From contig JAQVXI010000016.1 of NCBI GenBank assembly GCA_028709215.1, positions 1 through 47,822 on the forward strand: 47,822 nucleotides of DNA, read 5' to 3'. The DNA is from Bacteroidales bacterium. GTDB lineage: Bacteria > Bacteroidota > Bacteroidia > Bacteroidales > UBA1402. The notes beneath the pieces are model-generated. The model did no database searches, had not been told where the DNA came from, and was given only the letters and a program-made list of their open reading frames with translations. A program made the translations under genes and the position numbers. Positions 26,077-33,528 of this stretch are shown piece by piece; positions within the stretch are counted from its first letter, which is position 1; every line of letters begins with the position of its first letter.

Positions 26077-26768
26077 CAGGGGTTGTATTCAAAGCAATAC
26101 CCGTAACCCAAGCGTGTAACAATATATTTGCCGTACGCTCCCAGTTTTTTGCGGAGGCGGGTGATGTTTACATCAATGGTGCGATCCAATACGTAAACTT
26201 CATCGGGCCACACTTGGGTCAGAATGTCCTCACGTGCATAAACCCTACCCGGATGACTGACCAAAAGAACCAGCATCTCAAATTCTTTTTTTGTCAAGCT
26301 GATGGCCTGTTTTCCAATGAAGACTTTTTTGCGCGTAACATCCACGCAGAACGCATCAAAGCAGATCATTTCAGAGACGGACTCGGAGTCTTCGACCTGT
26401 GTGCGTCTGAGTATGGCTTTTACGCGCATGATGACTTCACGAATGGAAAAGGGTTTAGAAATGTAATCGTCCGCACCCAGGTTGAAACCGGTCAGTTTGT
26501 CGTTTTCGGTATCCTTTGCGGTTAGGAACATGACGGGGGTCCCTTTGGTTGCAGGGTTTTTACGCACCAAATCGGCCATTTTGAATCCGGAAATGTTACC
26601 CATCATGACATCCAACATGAGTAGCTGATACCGGCTCAAATCCATCTGAAGTGCTTCTTCCGCAGAATGAGCCGTATCGACTTCGTAACCTTCGCTTTCC
26701 AAGTTGAATCTGAGAATTTCACACAAATCCTCTTCATCGTCTACGACCAGAATGCGTTTGTTTGCCAT
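26076..26768 (-). CDS. OmpR/PhoB-family response regulator
   Basis: A 230-residue two-domain regulator. The receiver domain has the acidic pair D-D-E-E near the N-terminus, the phospho-acceptor Asp in L-L-M-L-D-V-M-M-G, the T of F-L-T-A-K-D and the Lys of Y-I-S-K-P-F. The C-terminal winged helix shows L-T-K-K-E-F-E-M-L-V-L-L and R-T-I-D-V-N-I-T-R-L-R-K-K-L-G, the OmpR/PhoB DNA-recognition pattern. Such regulators bind direct repeats with an 11-bp period, which is just what is seen upstream of this operon and upstream of the porin gene. It is therefore probably PhoB. It lies 2 bases behind phoU. Confidence 0.92.
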   Translation of the reverse strand: MANKRILVVDDEEDLCEILRFNLESEGYEVDTAHSAEEALQMDLSRYQLLMLDVMMGNISGFKMADLVRKNPATKGTPVMFLTAKDTENDKLTGFNLGADDYISKPFSIREVIMRVKAILRRTQVEDSESVSEMICFDAFCVDVTRKKVFIGKQAISLTKKEFEMLVLLVSHPGRVYAREDILTQVWPDEVYVLDRTIDVNITRLRKKLGAYGKYIVTRLGYGYCFEYNP

Positions 26769-26770
26769 GT

Positions 26771-27448
26771 TTACAATTGTTTTTTTCCCTGATGTTTCAG
26801 GACTTTTGCTTCCAGGTAAAAAATGATTTCTTCAGCGATGTTTGTACAGTGATCACCGACCCGTTCGAGTTTGCGGAAAATGCCGATCATTTGCAGTGCA
26901 TCCAATGCATTTCCCGTGGGGTCCTCCAAAATATATTCGTGTAGCAGTTCGGAGACGCGACGATTGATTTCATCCACGCGGTGATCCATTTCAAATACAC
27001 TTTTTGCCATGGCAGCGTCTTCTTTTTCCATCGCTTCCCGCAGGGTAACCAACATGTTTTGCACCTGTTCAATCATTTCGGACAAGCACATGCGTTTGAT
27101 TAAGTCTGCTTCCAGCGCCGGTCCTTTAAAATCCAATACATACCGGGCGATGCCTTCGGCAAAGTCACCGATGCGCTCCAGGTTGGAGTTGATTTTTAAA
27201 ATGGCAAGGGTAAACCGCAGGTGGACCGCTACCGGATTGTACAGGGCAATCATGTCTTCAACGTCGCTGTCAATTTTTAATTCAAACGCATTGACGCGTC
27301 GTTCCCGCAAAATGACCTGGCTGGCCAGTTCTTTGTCCAACGTCAAGACTGAATCACCGGCACGTTGCAATTGGTTGTAAACCAGTGTCCACATCTCTAT
27401 CGCTTCTTTTTTTAGCCTTTCAAGCTCGGCATCTACAAATTGTACCAT
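26771..27448 (-). CDS. phoU: Phosphate signalling protein PhoU
   Basis: A negative regulator and metal-binding helical protein that links the phosphate transporter to the PhoR kinase. The 225-residue protein consists of two three-helix repeats, each with the E/D-x-x-x-D type metal motif: D-S-D-V-E-D-M-I-A-L-Y with I-N-S-N-L-E-R-I-G-D-F-A-E in the first half, and M-D-H-R-V-D-E-I-N with K-L-E-R-V-G-D-H-C-T-N-I-A-E in the second. The length is normal. Three bases separate it from the PiT gene upstream and two from the regulator gene downstream. Confidence 0.95.
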   Translation of the reverse strand: MVQFVDAELERLKKEAIEMWTLVYNQLQRAGDSVLTLDKELASQVILRERRVNAFELKIDSDVEDMIALYNPVAVHLRFTLAILKINSNLERIGDFAEGIARYVLDFKGPALEADLIKRMCLSEMIEQVQNMLVTLREAMEKEDAAMAKSVFEMDHRVDEINRRVSELLHEYILEDPTGNALDALQMIGIFRKLERVGDHCTNIAEEIIFYLEAKVLKHQGKKQL

Positions 27449-27451
27449 GGT

Positions 27452-29692
27452 TTAATTGTTATTTAGTCTTGATGTTACTTTAATCAGGTTGATGGTGTAG
27501 GCACAGATGTTTTGTGCTTCCTGGATCATGGTCAGATAGACCATGCCGGTTTTTGCGCTGAATGCGTTGTTACGGATGCGTTCCAGATGACTTTTTTTCA
27601 TGCCCATCAGTTTGTTGATGATTTGATTGCCTTCGGCAAATAGGTCGTCGTTGTCATCAAAATGGCCTTCCTGAATGGCCAACTGGCTTCGGTTTAAGAA
27701 CAGGGATACTGCTTGAGTTATGTTCTGAAACTCGGTTTTCTGGTCTTCTTCCAGCGGATTGAAATTGTTGTCCACGTGTTCAAGGCAAGCCTCCGTAATT
27801 CGATCCAGACTGTTCATGATTTCACTCTTGAAATCCGTTCCCTGATAGAAATACCCTCCTTTTTCGATGGCGGTATTGGCATCCAATCGACGCATGCCTA
27901 AGGTGCCCAAACGTTTGATCTTTTTGACACTGTCTTTTTCGTCGTCAAAGCTGTCGGACGCTTTTCGAAGTTGACGCAAGTTTTCGTTCATAAAGCCGTA
28001 AGAAACCTTGACAAACTGCACTTCTGCAAATCCGAGGAACTGCTGGCTGTCGTTGTTGAAAAACTGACGGAAGTATTGCATGGCCAAAATCGGATCCTTC
28101 GCATTCATTAGTTTGGCAATGGTTGGATCGGATTGTGTTTGAGATTGTTTTTTCTTGAACGTGATCTGGCTGCGAATGAGGGTTGTGACTGCGATTACAG
28201 CCAGAATAGCCGTTGCAGGGATGCCTCCGTAATAGAGGAAGATGGCAGCGAGGAAGGCGATAATAAAGGCAACACCGGCTGTAATAAACCATCCGCCTAC
28301 GACCGATAAGACTCCGGTGATGCGGAAGACGGCACTTTCTCTACCCCATGCACGGTCTGCGAGCGACGTACCCATTGCGACCATAAAGGTTACGTAAGTC
28401 GTAGAAAGCGGGAGTTTCAGCGAGGTGCCTATGGCAATTAACACGCCCGATAGAACCAGATTGACTGCTGCACGAACGACATCAAACGCAGCCTCATTTT
28501 CAAGAATCAATTCGTCCTTTTGGAAGCGGCTATCGACCCAGTTTTTGGTTTTTTCCGGAATGATACGTACGAACCATTGAGCTAGACTGCTGGATGTACG
28601 TACCAGTGAGCGGGCTACCGGTGTTGTGCCAAACGTTTCTTCGCCTTCTTCTTGGCGGGATAAATTGATGGACGTTTTTACAACATTGTGTGCTTTTTTG
28701 GACGTAGTTAGGGCAAAAACCATAATGATGCCTGCGCCAAACAGAAAATACCACGGCGTTTGCGCGGGAGAATTGAGCGAGGTCATTAAGAAACTGTCCG
28801 GCGCTCCGTTGCCGTTTGCCATAAAGTCAGTAAAAGCAGAAAAACCGGCCAGAGGAACACCGATAAAGTTGACCAGGTCGTTTCCGGCAAAGGCCAGTGC
28901 CAAAGCAAAGGTTCCCAACAAAACGACTACTTTAAAGACATTGACTTTTAGCATGTGCAGCGCTTGCATCAATAGGGTAAACGCAATCATACAGTATAAG
29001 ATGATGCTTCCGGTATGGGCCTTGACCCATTTGAGATTTTCCGGTGTCATAAAAGAGGCATCTTTCAGCCCCTTAATCAGCATAAAGTAAATAATGGCTG
29101 TAGCAGCAAAGCCGCCAAAAAGACCGATGAAGTACTTTGAAGTGCGTTTGTAATTGAAGGTAAACAGCAAACGCGCCAGGTATTGTACGATCGCTCCAAA
29201 GAAGAAGGCGATGGCCACGGACAGAAAGATTCCGATGATGACCGATAAAGCTTTCTCTGTATTGAGCAGTTGGCCGATGCTGAGTTCGCCTGCACTTTTG
29301 GATATTTTGATCATGGCAAGGGCAAAGGTGCCACCCAGCAATTCAAAAACAAGGGACACCGTCGTTGAAGTCGGCATCCCCAGGGAATTAAATACATCCA
29401 ATAAAACCACATCGGTCAGCATGACGGCCATTAAGATGACCATGATTTCTGCAAACACAAAGTGTTGTGGCTGATAAATGCCGTGTCTGGCGATTTCCAT
29501 CATTCCATTGGATAAGGCTGCTCCGGCAAATACCCCGATGGCCGCTATAAACATGATGGTTTTGAAGGAGGCTACTTTGGATCCAATGGCCGAATTGAGG
29601 AAGTTGACAGCATCGTTGCTGACGCCCACGAATAGATCAAATATGGCCAAAAGGAATAAGAGTCCGATGCAGAGAATGTAGTACGTTTCCAT
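27452..29692 (-). CDS. PiT-family inorganic phosphate permease with a C-terminal PhoU-like domain
   Basis: Imports phosphate with a cation. The ATG at 29692 (METYYILCIGLLFLLAIFDL) was chosen over an upstream TTG at 29713. The 746-residue protein has the two PiT repeats, each with a G-x-S-N-D-x-x-N signature form: F-V-G-V-S-N-D-A-V-N-F-L-N near the N-terminus, A-F-A-G-N-D-L-V-N-F-I-G in the middle, plus G-M-P-T-S-T-T-V-S and L-P-L-S-T-T-Y-V-T. About 12 membrane helices fill residues 1-525. The remaining ~200 residues are soluble and helical, similar to the DUF47/PhoU-like tails of Bacteroidota PiT proteins. It is the first gene of the four-gene phosphate operon behind the triple TGTAA box. Confidence 0.93.
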   Translation of the reverse strand: METYYILCIGLLFLLAIFDLFVGVSNDAVNFLNSAIGSKVASFKTIMFIAAIGVFAGAALSNGMMEIARHGIYQPQHFVFAEIMVILMAVMLTDVVLLDVFNSLGMPTSTTVSLVFELLGGTFALAMIKISKSAGELSIGQLLNTEKALSVIIGIFLSVAIAFFFGAIVQYLARLLFTFNYKRTSKYFIGLFGGFAATAIIYFMLIKGLKDASFMTPENLKWVKAHTGSIILYCMIAFTLLMQALHMLKVNVFKVVVLLGTFALALAFAGNDLVNFIGVPLAGFSAFTDFMANGNGAPDSFLMTSLNSPAQTPWYFLFGAGIIMVFALTTSKKAHNVVKTSINLSRQEEGEETFGTTPVARSLVRTSSSLAQWFVRIIPEKTKNWVDSRFQKDELILENEAAFDVVRAAVNLVLSGVLIAIGTSLKLPLSTTYVTFMVAMGTSLADRAWGRESAVFRITGVLSVVGGWFITAGVAFIIAFLAAIFLYYGGIPATAILAVIAVTTLIRSQITFKKKQSQTQSDPTIAKLMNAKDPILAMQYFRQFFNNDSQQFLGFAEVQFVKVSYGFMNENLRQLRKASDSFDDEKDSVKKIKRLGTLGMRRLDANTAIEKGGYFYQGTDFKSEIMNSLDRITEACLEHVDNNFNPLEEDQKTEFQNITQAVSLFLNRSQLAIQEGHFDDNDDLFAEGNQIINKLMGMKKSHLERIRNNAFSAKTGMVYLTMIQEAQNICAYTINLIKVTSRLNNN

Positions 29693-29721
29693 TGTACGGG
29701 TTCTAGGGTTCAAATTTGTTG

Positions 29722-29729
29722 CAAAGAAC
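29722..29729 (-). promoter_or_regulatory. Degenerate -7 promoter element of the phosphate operon
   Basis: CAAAGAAC on the plus strand reads GTTCTTTG on the minus strand. It keeps the TTTG half of TAnnTTTG but lacks the TA, as expected of a promoter that needs an activator. It is 11 nt from the nearest TGTAA repeat. Confidence 0.45.
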
Positions 29730-29740
29730 GCAATCGCGTG

Positions 29741-29767
29741 TTACAATCCTGTTACAAACCGATTACA
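29741..29767 (-). promoter_or_regulatory. Putative Pho box: three TGTAA repeats at 11-bp period
   Basis: On the plus strand TTACA occurs at 29741-29745, 29752-29756 and 29763-29767, that is TGTAA-N6-TGTAA-N6-TGTAA on the coding strand of the PiT-phoU-phoB/R operon. The nearest repeat is 11 nt upstream of the -7 element, the same geometry as at the porin promoter. Helical-period direct repeats are the known target type of PhoB/PhoP regulators. Confidence 0.6.
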
Positions 29768-29841
29768 GAACTGCGTCGTTCAAAAATACACAAAACCATT
29801 CATTTTTTGCAAGAGACGTGCGTTATTCTTCAAACTTTTTC

Positions 29842-29849
29842 TACTTTTG
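29842..29849 (+). promoter_or_regulatory. -7 promoter element for tRNA-Gly
   Basis: TACTTTTG matches TAnnTTTG, 14 bases before the first base of the tRNA. Confidence 0.6.
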
Positions 29850-29863
29850 CAGCACCAACAGCG

Positions 29864-29939
29864 GCGGAAATAGCTCAGTTGGTAGAGCATTAGCTTCCCA
29901 AGCTGAGGGTCGCGGGTTCGAGTCCCGTTTTCCGCTCCA
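29864..29939 (+). tRNA. tRNA-Gly (anticodon CCC)
   Basis: A complete cloverleaf of 76 bases with the CCA encoded. The acceptor stem is GCGGAAA/TTTCCGC, the D arm GCTC/GAGC, the anticodon stem TTAGC/GCTGA with loop TTCCCAA (anticodon CCC at 29897-29899), and the T arm GCGGG/CCCGT around TTCGAGT. It reads GGG codons. A promoter -7 element precedes it and a strong terminator follows, so it is an independent unit. Confidence 0.97.
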
Positions 29940-29943
29940 TAAG

Positions 29944-29972
29944 CCGACAACAGCCCGTTGTCGGTTTTTTTT
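29944..29972 (+). terminator. Intrinsic terminator after tRNA-Gly
   Basis: Perfect 8-bp stem CCGACAAC (29944-29951) / GTTGTCGG (29957-29964) with a 5-nt loop and eight T residues directly after. Confidence 0.9.
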
Positions 29973-30036
29973 GTGTAATTTCTGACGTTTGTGGTTGAAG
30001 GATTGTTGCGTACATATACGGGCATCGAATATTGTG

Positions 30037-30044
30037 TATCTTTG
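30037..30044 (+). promoter_or_regulatory. -7 promoter element for the GH88/105-like gene
   Basis: TATCTTTG matches TAnnTTTG, 22 bases before the ATG at 30067. Confidence 0.55.
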
Positions 30045-30066
30045 AACAACAAACGAGTCACATGAT

Positions 30067-31665
30067 ATGAAAACACGTCCTTTTATTCCCGTTGTATCCC
30101 TCTTTTTTTTATTGACATCGCTTGCGTTGCAGGCGTCGGTTCCTCATTCCATCCGAATGGTCGAAGCACACGGATTGGGTGATTTCTACTGCAATAAAAA
30201 ATACATGAGCCAACTGAATCAATCCAGCTGGGATTATGTATCCGGATTGGTTGCAAATGCGGTGTTAAAAGCCTGGGAACAATACCCGGAGCGTCAGGAT
30301 TTTTATGCGGCTGCAAAGGCATTTGCCGATAACTCGCTCAACGAAGATGGAACAAAAATCTACAAGGAAGGGCTAAAAGAAGGTTTGGGCGCCAGTAACA
30401 TTGATGATTTGGCCGCCGGTAAAGTCTTCTTCACTTTGTATCAGGTAGAATCGGCCAAAGGCAATGCCAAGGATGCGGAGAAATACCGAACCGCTGCGAC
30501 CTTGATACGCAACACGTTAAAATTTAATCACAGTCGAATCAAAGAAGGTCTGCCCGGTGCAGGAGGTTTTTACCACAAAGCAAGTTATCCGAATCAAATG
30601 TGGTTGGATGGTTTGTATATGGGTCCTGCGGTGTATGCTCAGTGGCAGGATGCGTTTGGGATGGATGACCCGGCAGACAATACCGATTCCTGGTCGGATA
30701 TTGCACATCAGTTTAAAACGCTGCATCAGTATACCTACGATGCGGAGAAGCAATTGAATTATCATGCTTGGACCGCAACACCGACCGATGCCAATGCGTT
30801 CTGGTCCAATCAATCGGCACCCTTTTTGGGTTGCAGTAAAGAATTCTGGGGTAGAGGTATGGGTTGGTATTTTGCCGCTTTGGTCGATGTTCTGGAGTAC
30901 ATGCCGACGGAACATCCGGATCGAATGGCGTTGGTTGCCAATCTGCAACAAGTGGCTGCCGGCCTGAAACGTTGGCAGGATCCGGTGTCGGGTTGTTGGT
31001 TTCAATTGTTGCAATACGATGCGACGGTTCGTGCGGATGGAAAAGGAGATACCTTTGACGGCAAAACGTTCTACAATGTGGGAACCAAATCCAATTATTT
31101 GGAGTCGTCCAGCTCCTCCATGTTTACGTACGCGTACTTGAAAGGCATGCGTTTGGGGCTGCTGGATACGGCAACGTATAAGGCTACTGCGTTGAAAGCC
31201 TATCAGGGTATCAACGAAACCTTTGTAAAAGAAGGCAGCGAGAAAGTGAACATCATCCAGAGTTGTGCCTCCGCCGGTTTGGGGCCGGCCAAGGATCTTT
31301 CCCGTACGGGTACCATCAATTATTACTTGTGCGGAAAGGATGTTCAATGGGCTCAGAACGAGGGAAAAGCCATTGGACCCTACATCATGGCTGCACTTGA
31401 ATACGAAAAAATGATGGCCACCGACAGCGTTCCCAGTTCTGTTTGTGAAAGTACAACGATTGTGGATCGTTACTGTTACGATGCGCCGAATAGCAGTATC
31501 TATGTGTTTCGGAGTGAGCGCATCGCTACTTTATCCATAAAACAAGCCTGCGATGCAGGCTTGAATTGGTTGGAGTTTCCGGTGGCACGGTTTACCGATC
31601 ACACCGATTTGTATGTTTACAACATGAGTGGGCGATTGTTGTCGCGCGTCAGAAAGGTTTTCTGA
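30067..31665 (+). CDS. Secreted GH88/GH105-family hydrolase (unsaturated uronyl/rhamnogalacturonyl hydrolase-like)
   Basis: A 532-residue protein with a signal peptide (hydrophobic 8-20, likely cleavage after L-A-L-Q-A-S). The body resembles the alpha6/alpha6-barrel glycoside hydrolases of families 88/105: G-G-F-Y-H-K-A-S-Y-P-N-Q-M-W-L-D-G-L-Y-M-G, with the expected catalytic Asp, F-W-G-R-G-M-G-W-Y-F-A-A-L-V-D-V-L, and E-S-S-S-S-S-M-F-T-Y. These enzymes remove unsaturated uronic acids from oligosaccharides made by pectin or glycosaminoglycan lyases. The last ~60 residues end in L-Y-V-Y-N-M-S-G-R-L-L-S-R-V-R-K-V-F, which looks like the start of a type IX sorting domain cut short. No lyase, SusCD or other polysaccharide-utilisation gene is nearby. 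It overlaps convergent gpmA by 17 bp. Confidence 0.82.
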   Translation: MKTRPFIPVVSLFFLLTSLALQASVPHSIRMVEAHGLGDFYCNKKYMSQLNQSSWDYVSGLVANAVLKAWEQYPERQDFYAAAKAFADNSLNEDGTKIYKEGLKEGLGASNIDDLAAGKVFFTLYQVESAKGNAKDAEKYRTAATLIRNTLKFNHSRIKEGLPGAGGFYHKASYPNQMWLDGLYMGPAVYAQWQDAFGMDDPADNTDSWSDIAHQFKTLHQYTYDAEKQLNYHAWTATPTDANAFWSNQSAPFLGCSKEFWGRGMGWYFAALVDVLEYMPTEHPDRMALVANLQQVAAGLKRWQDPVSGCWFQLLQYDATVRADGKGDTFDGKTFYNVGTKSNYLESSSSSMFTYAYLKGMRLGLLDTATYKATALKAYQGINETFVKEGSEKVNIIQSCASAGLGPAKDLSRTGTINYYLCGKDVQWAQNEGKAIGPYIMAALEYEKMMATDSVPSSVCESTTIVDRYCYDAPNSSIYVFRSERIATLSIKQACDAGLNWLEFPVARFTDHTDLYVYNMSGRLLSRVRKVF

Positions 31666-32326
31666 TGAGCCCTTTTTCGGAAGTTTCGTAGTAAATGGGA
31701 GCACCGGTCGGGATTTCCAATTGAAGGACTTCCTCCTTTGTCAATTGTTCAATATACATCACAATCGAACGCAGGCTGTTGCCGTGTGCCGAAACCAATA
31801 CATTTTTGCCGGACTCCACCAGTTTCAGGATGTTGGACTTGAAAAACGGGATGGTGCGTTCGGCCGTATCTTTGAGGCATTCTCCATCGGGTGGAGCAAC
31901 GTCGTAGCTTCTTCTCCAGATTTTTACCTGATCATCGCCGAATTCAGCCGCTGTTTCGGCTTTATTTTTACCCTGAAGCGCTCCGTAATAGCGTTCGTTC
32001 AGATGCCAATCCCGGTAAACCGGCAGCACTTGTTGGTTCATTTCTGCGCTGAAAATGCCGGTCCAGTCGGCCATTTTCCCTTCTTCGTGTTGAATGACGG
32101 GCGTTTTGATGCTTTTATTTTTGGCCAGTGCTGTCATGGCTGTTTGTATGGCCCGGATTTGAACGGATGTAAATACGACATCAAATGAAATGTCGGCCAT
32201 TTTTTCTCCAGCTTCTAAGGCTTCCTGTATGCCTTTTTCTGATAAGGGTACATCGACCCAACCGGTAAATACATTCTTAAGGTTCCAGACCGATTGTCCG
32301 TGACGAATTAAAATCAGTTTTCCCAT
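31649..32326 (-). CDS. gpmA: 2,3-bisphosphoglycerate-dependent phosphoglycerate mutase
   Basis: Interconverts 3- and 2-phosphoglycerate in glycolysis. The 225-residue protein has the phosphohistidine motif L-I-R-H-G-Q-S-V-W-N-L, then F-T-G-W-V-D-V-P-L-S-E-K-G, the catalytic Glu in N-E-R-Y-Y-G-A-L-Q-G-K-N-K, and the second His in V-S-A-H-G-N-S-L-R-S. It is about 20 residues shorter than E. coli GpmA, missing part of the C-terminal tail. The 3' end overlaps the GH gene. I found no clear TAnnTTTG upstream; it lies 36 bases downstream of the terminator stem of tRNA-Leu on the same strand. Confidence 0.95.
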   Translation of the reverse strand: MGKLILIRHGQSVWNLKNVFTGWVDVPLSEKGIQEALEAGEKMADISFDVVFTSVQIRAIQTAMTALAKNKSIKTPVIQHEEGKMADWTGIFSAEMNQQVLPVYRDWHLNERYYGALQGKNKAETAAEFGDDQVKIWRRSYDVAPPDGECLKDTAERTIPFFKSNILKLVESGKNVLVSAHGNSLRSIVMYIEQLTKEEVLQLEIPTGAPIYYETSEKGLIRKPF

Positions 32327-32361
32327 TGTATGATTGTTTGTTTTATTTGTTGATATACGGA

Positions 32362-32400
32362 TAAAACAAAATCACCTTCCGTTTTGTTCGGAAGGTGATT
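32362..32400 (-). terminator. Intrinsic terminator after tRNA-Leu
   Basis: A perfect 12-bp inverted repeat (32370-32381 with 32389-32400) around a 7-nt loop, followed on the minus strand by TTGTTTTA. It separates tRNA-Leu from gpmA. Confidence 0.85.
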
Positions 32401-32408
32401 CATACGGG

Positions 32409-32490
32409 TGCGTCTGAAGGGACTCGAACCCCCACGCCTCGCGGCACCAGATCCTAAGTCTGGCGTGGCTACCAATTACACCACAGACGC
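32409..32490 (-). tRNA. tRNA-Leu (anticodon TAG)
   Basis: An 82-base class II tRNA with acceptor stem GCGTCTG/CAGACGC, anticodon stem CCAGA/TCTGG with loop CTTAGGA (anticodon TAG, plus-strand bases 32454-32456), a short variable arm (GCCGCGAGGC region) and T loop TTCGAGT. The 3' CCA is not encoded (CCC follows the discriminator A), unlike the tRNA-Gly in this window. Confidence 0.96.
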
Positions 32491-32507
32491 TTTGGTTTTT
32501 GGGTCTG

Positions 32508-32515
32508 CAAATATA
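32508..32515 (-). promoter_or_regulatory. -7 promoter element for tRNA-Leu
   Basis: CAAATATA on the plus strand (TATATTTG on the minus strand), 17 bases upstream of the tRNA 5' end, between it and the S41 gene stop. Confidence 0.55.
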
Positions 32516-32535
32516 GAACTTTTTTTTGAATTGCC

Positions 32536-33528
32536 CTAGTATGCATGCAAAAAGATGCGCGCTTCTTCGATCAGGTTGTCGATTTTGTGTTCGGCATCGT
32601 TGGGGATCATTTCAACAGGGATGTCGGGAGCCAATCCAAGTTCCATGGGTTGGTGATGGACGTCAAACATGGGGGACGTAGTGTATGAGAGGATCCATCC
32701 ATTTGGCAGATCCAATTCAAAGGGAAGTCCGCCCCCTCCGCCGGTGTGATCTCCCAATAGAGTGGCGTGTGGCATCTGATGAACGATGTAGGCAAACAGA
32801 TTGGCTGCACTGTAGGTCATTCGGTTGGTGATGACCACAACGGGACCCGAGTATCGCATGTGTTGTGACGCATGGAGTACAAGCGCCTGTTTCTTGGAAA
32901 AATCCTGTTTTCCCGGCCCCGTTTTGTGTGCGATGTAGCCGTAGGGTAGGTCGGTCTCTGTAAAACGTTGCGCGAGTTTTTCTGCTTGCGTGATCGCGCC
33001 GCCCGTGTTGTTGCGCACGTCGATAATAACGCCTTTGGCCGAATGGATCCATTGGATCATGCGGTCCAGTTCAGCCGTCGGGATGATGTGCGCAAAGTTG
33101 GGGCAGGATAGGTAGGCGATGCTGTCTTCGAGAAGGGTGTAGGCTAAGTCACCTGCGTTTTGCCGATCGATGCCCAAATAGGTGCGCACACAGCTTTCGT
33201 CGTAATTGCTCAGGTAGCTGTCGTACCATTGTGTGTACCGCAGGGTTTGCGTGTGGTTGCGCAGGCTTGTGTGACCATCTTTCAAAAGACTGAGCATATC
33301 CCCCAAGATATAAAAAAGATCGTTCTCGTCCATGTCGTTGGAGATCAGGGGACGATACAGGGTATAGACGCTATCCCAGTTGACTTGCTTTTCTTCGAAC
33401 AAGCTGTATTTTTGGTCCAATACGTTCCATGTCAGATCAAACAGTTCGATGGGTTCTGTGCTTTGATGTATGTCTTCTCGACAGGAAGTCAACACCAATA
33501 GTAGGATGAGTATGCCTGTTGTCTTCAT
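32536..33528 (-). CDS. S41-family (tail-specific/C-terminal processing) peptidase lipoprotein
   Basis: A 330-residue protein with a lipoprotein signal (L-L-V-L-T-S-C, Cys16). The S41 core is visible: V-I-I-D-V-R-N-N-T-G-G-A-I-T-Q-A, then G-P-V-V-V-I-T-N-R-M-T-Y-S-A-A-N-L-F with the nucleophile Ser, and G-D-H-T-G-G-G-G-G-L-P-F-E near the active-site end. There is no obvious PDZ domain between the N-terminal helical part and the catalytic core, so it is a short, PDZ-less form like the interphotoreceptor retinoid-binding/tricorn-core type. Its target is unknown. It is last in the parC operon, overlapping the preceding gene by 4 bp (ATGA). Confidence 0.87.
   Translation of the reverse strand: MKTTGILILLLVLTSCREDIHQSTEPIELFDLTWNVLDQKYSLFEEKQVNWDSVYTLYRPLISNDMDENDLFYILGDMLSLLKDGHTSLRNHTQTLRYTQWYDSYLSNYDESCVRTYLGIDRQNAGDLAYTLLEDSIAYLSCPNFAHIIPTAELDRMIQWIHSAKGVIIDVRNNTGGAITQAEKLAQRFTETDLPYGYIAHKTGPGKQDFSKKQALVLHASQHMRYSGPVVVITNRMTYSAANLFAYIVHQMPHATLLGDHTGGGGGLPFELDLPNGWILSYTTSPMFDVHHQPMELGLAPDIPVEMIPNDAEHKIDNLIEEARIFLHAY

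Noticed and set aside
29842..29972. tRNA-Gly as an integration (att) site with a mobile element
   Set aside because: No integrase, no repeat of the tRNA 3' end and no composition shift is seen on either side.
29716..29985. An 89-codon plus-strand ORF
   Set aside because: It runs across the tRNA-Gly gene and its terminator; the protein-like stretch is tRNA sequence read as codons.
30517..31347. A 276-codon ORF opposite the GH88/105-like gene
   Set aside because: It is antisense to a recognisable hydrolase, rich in His/Arg/Ile as expected from reversed codons, and has no family resemblance.
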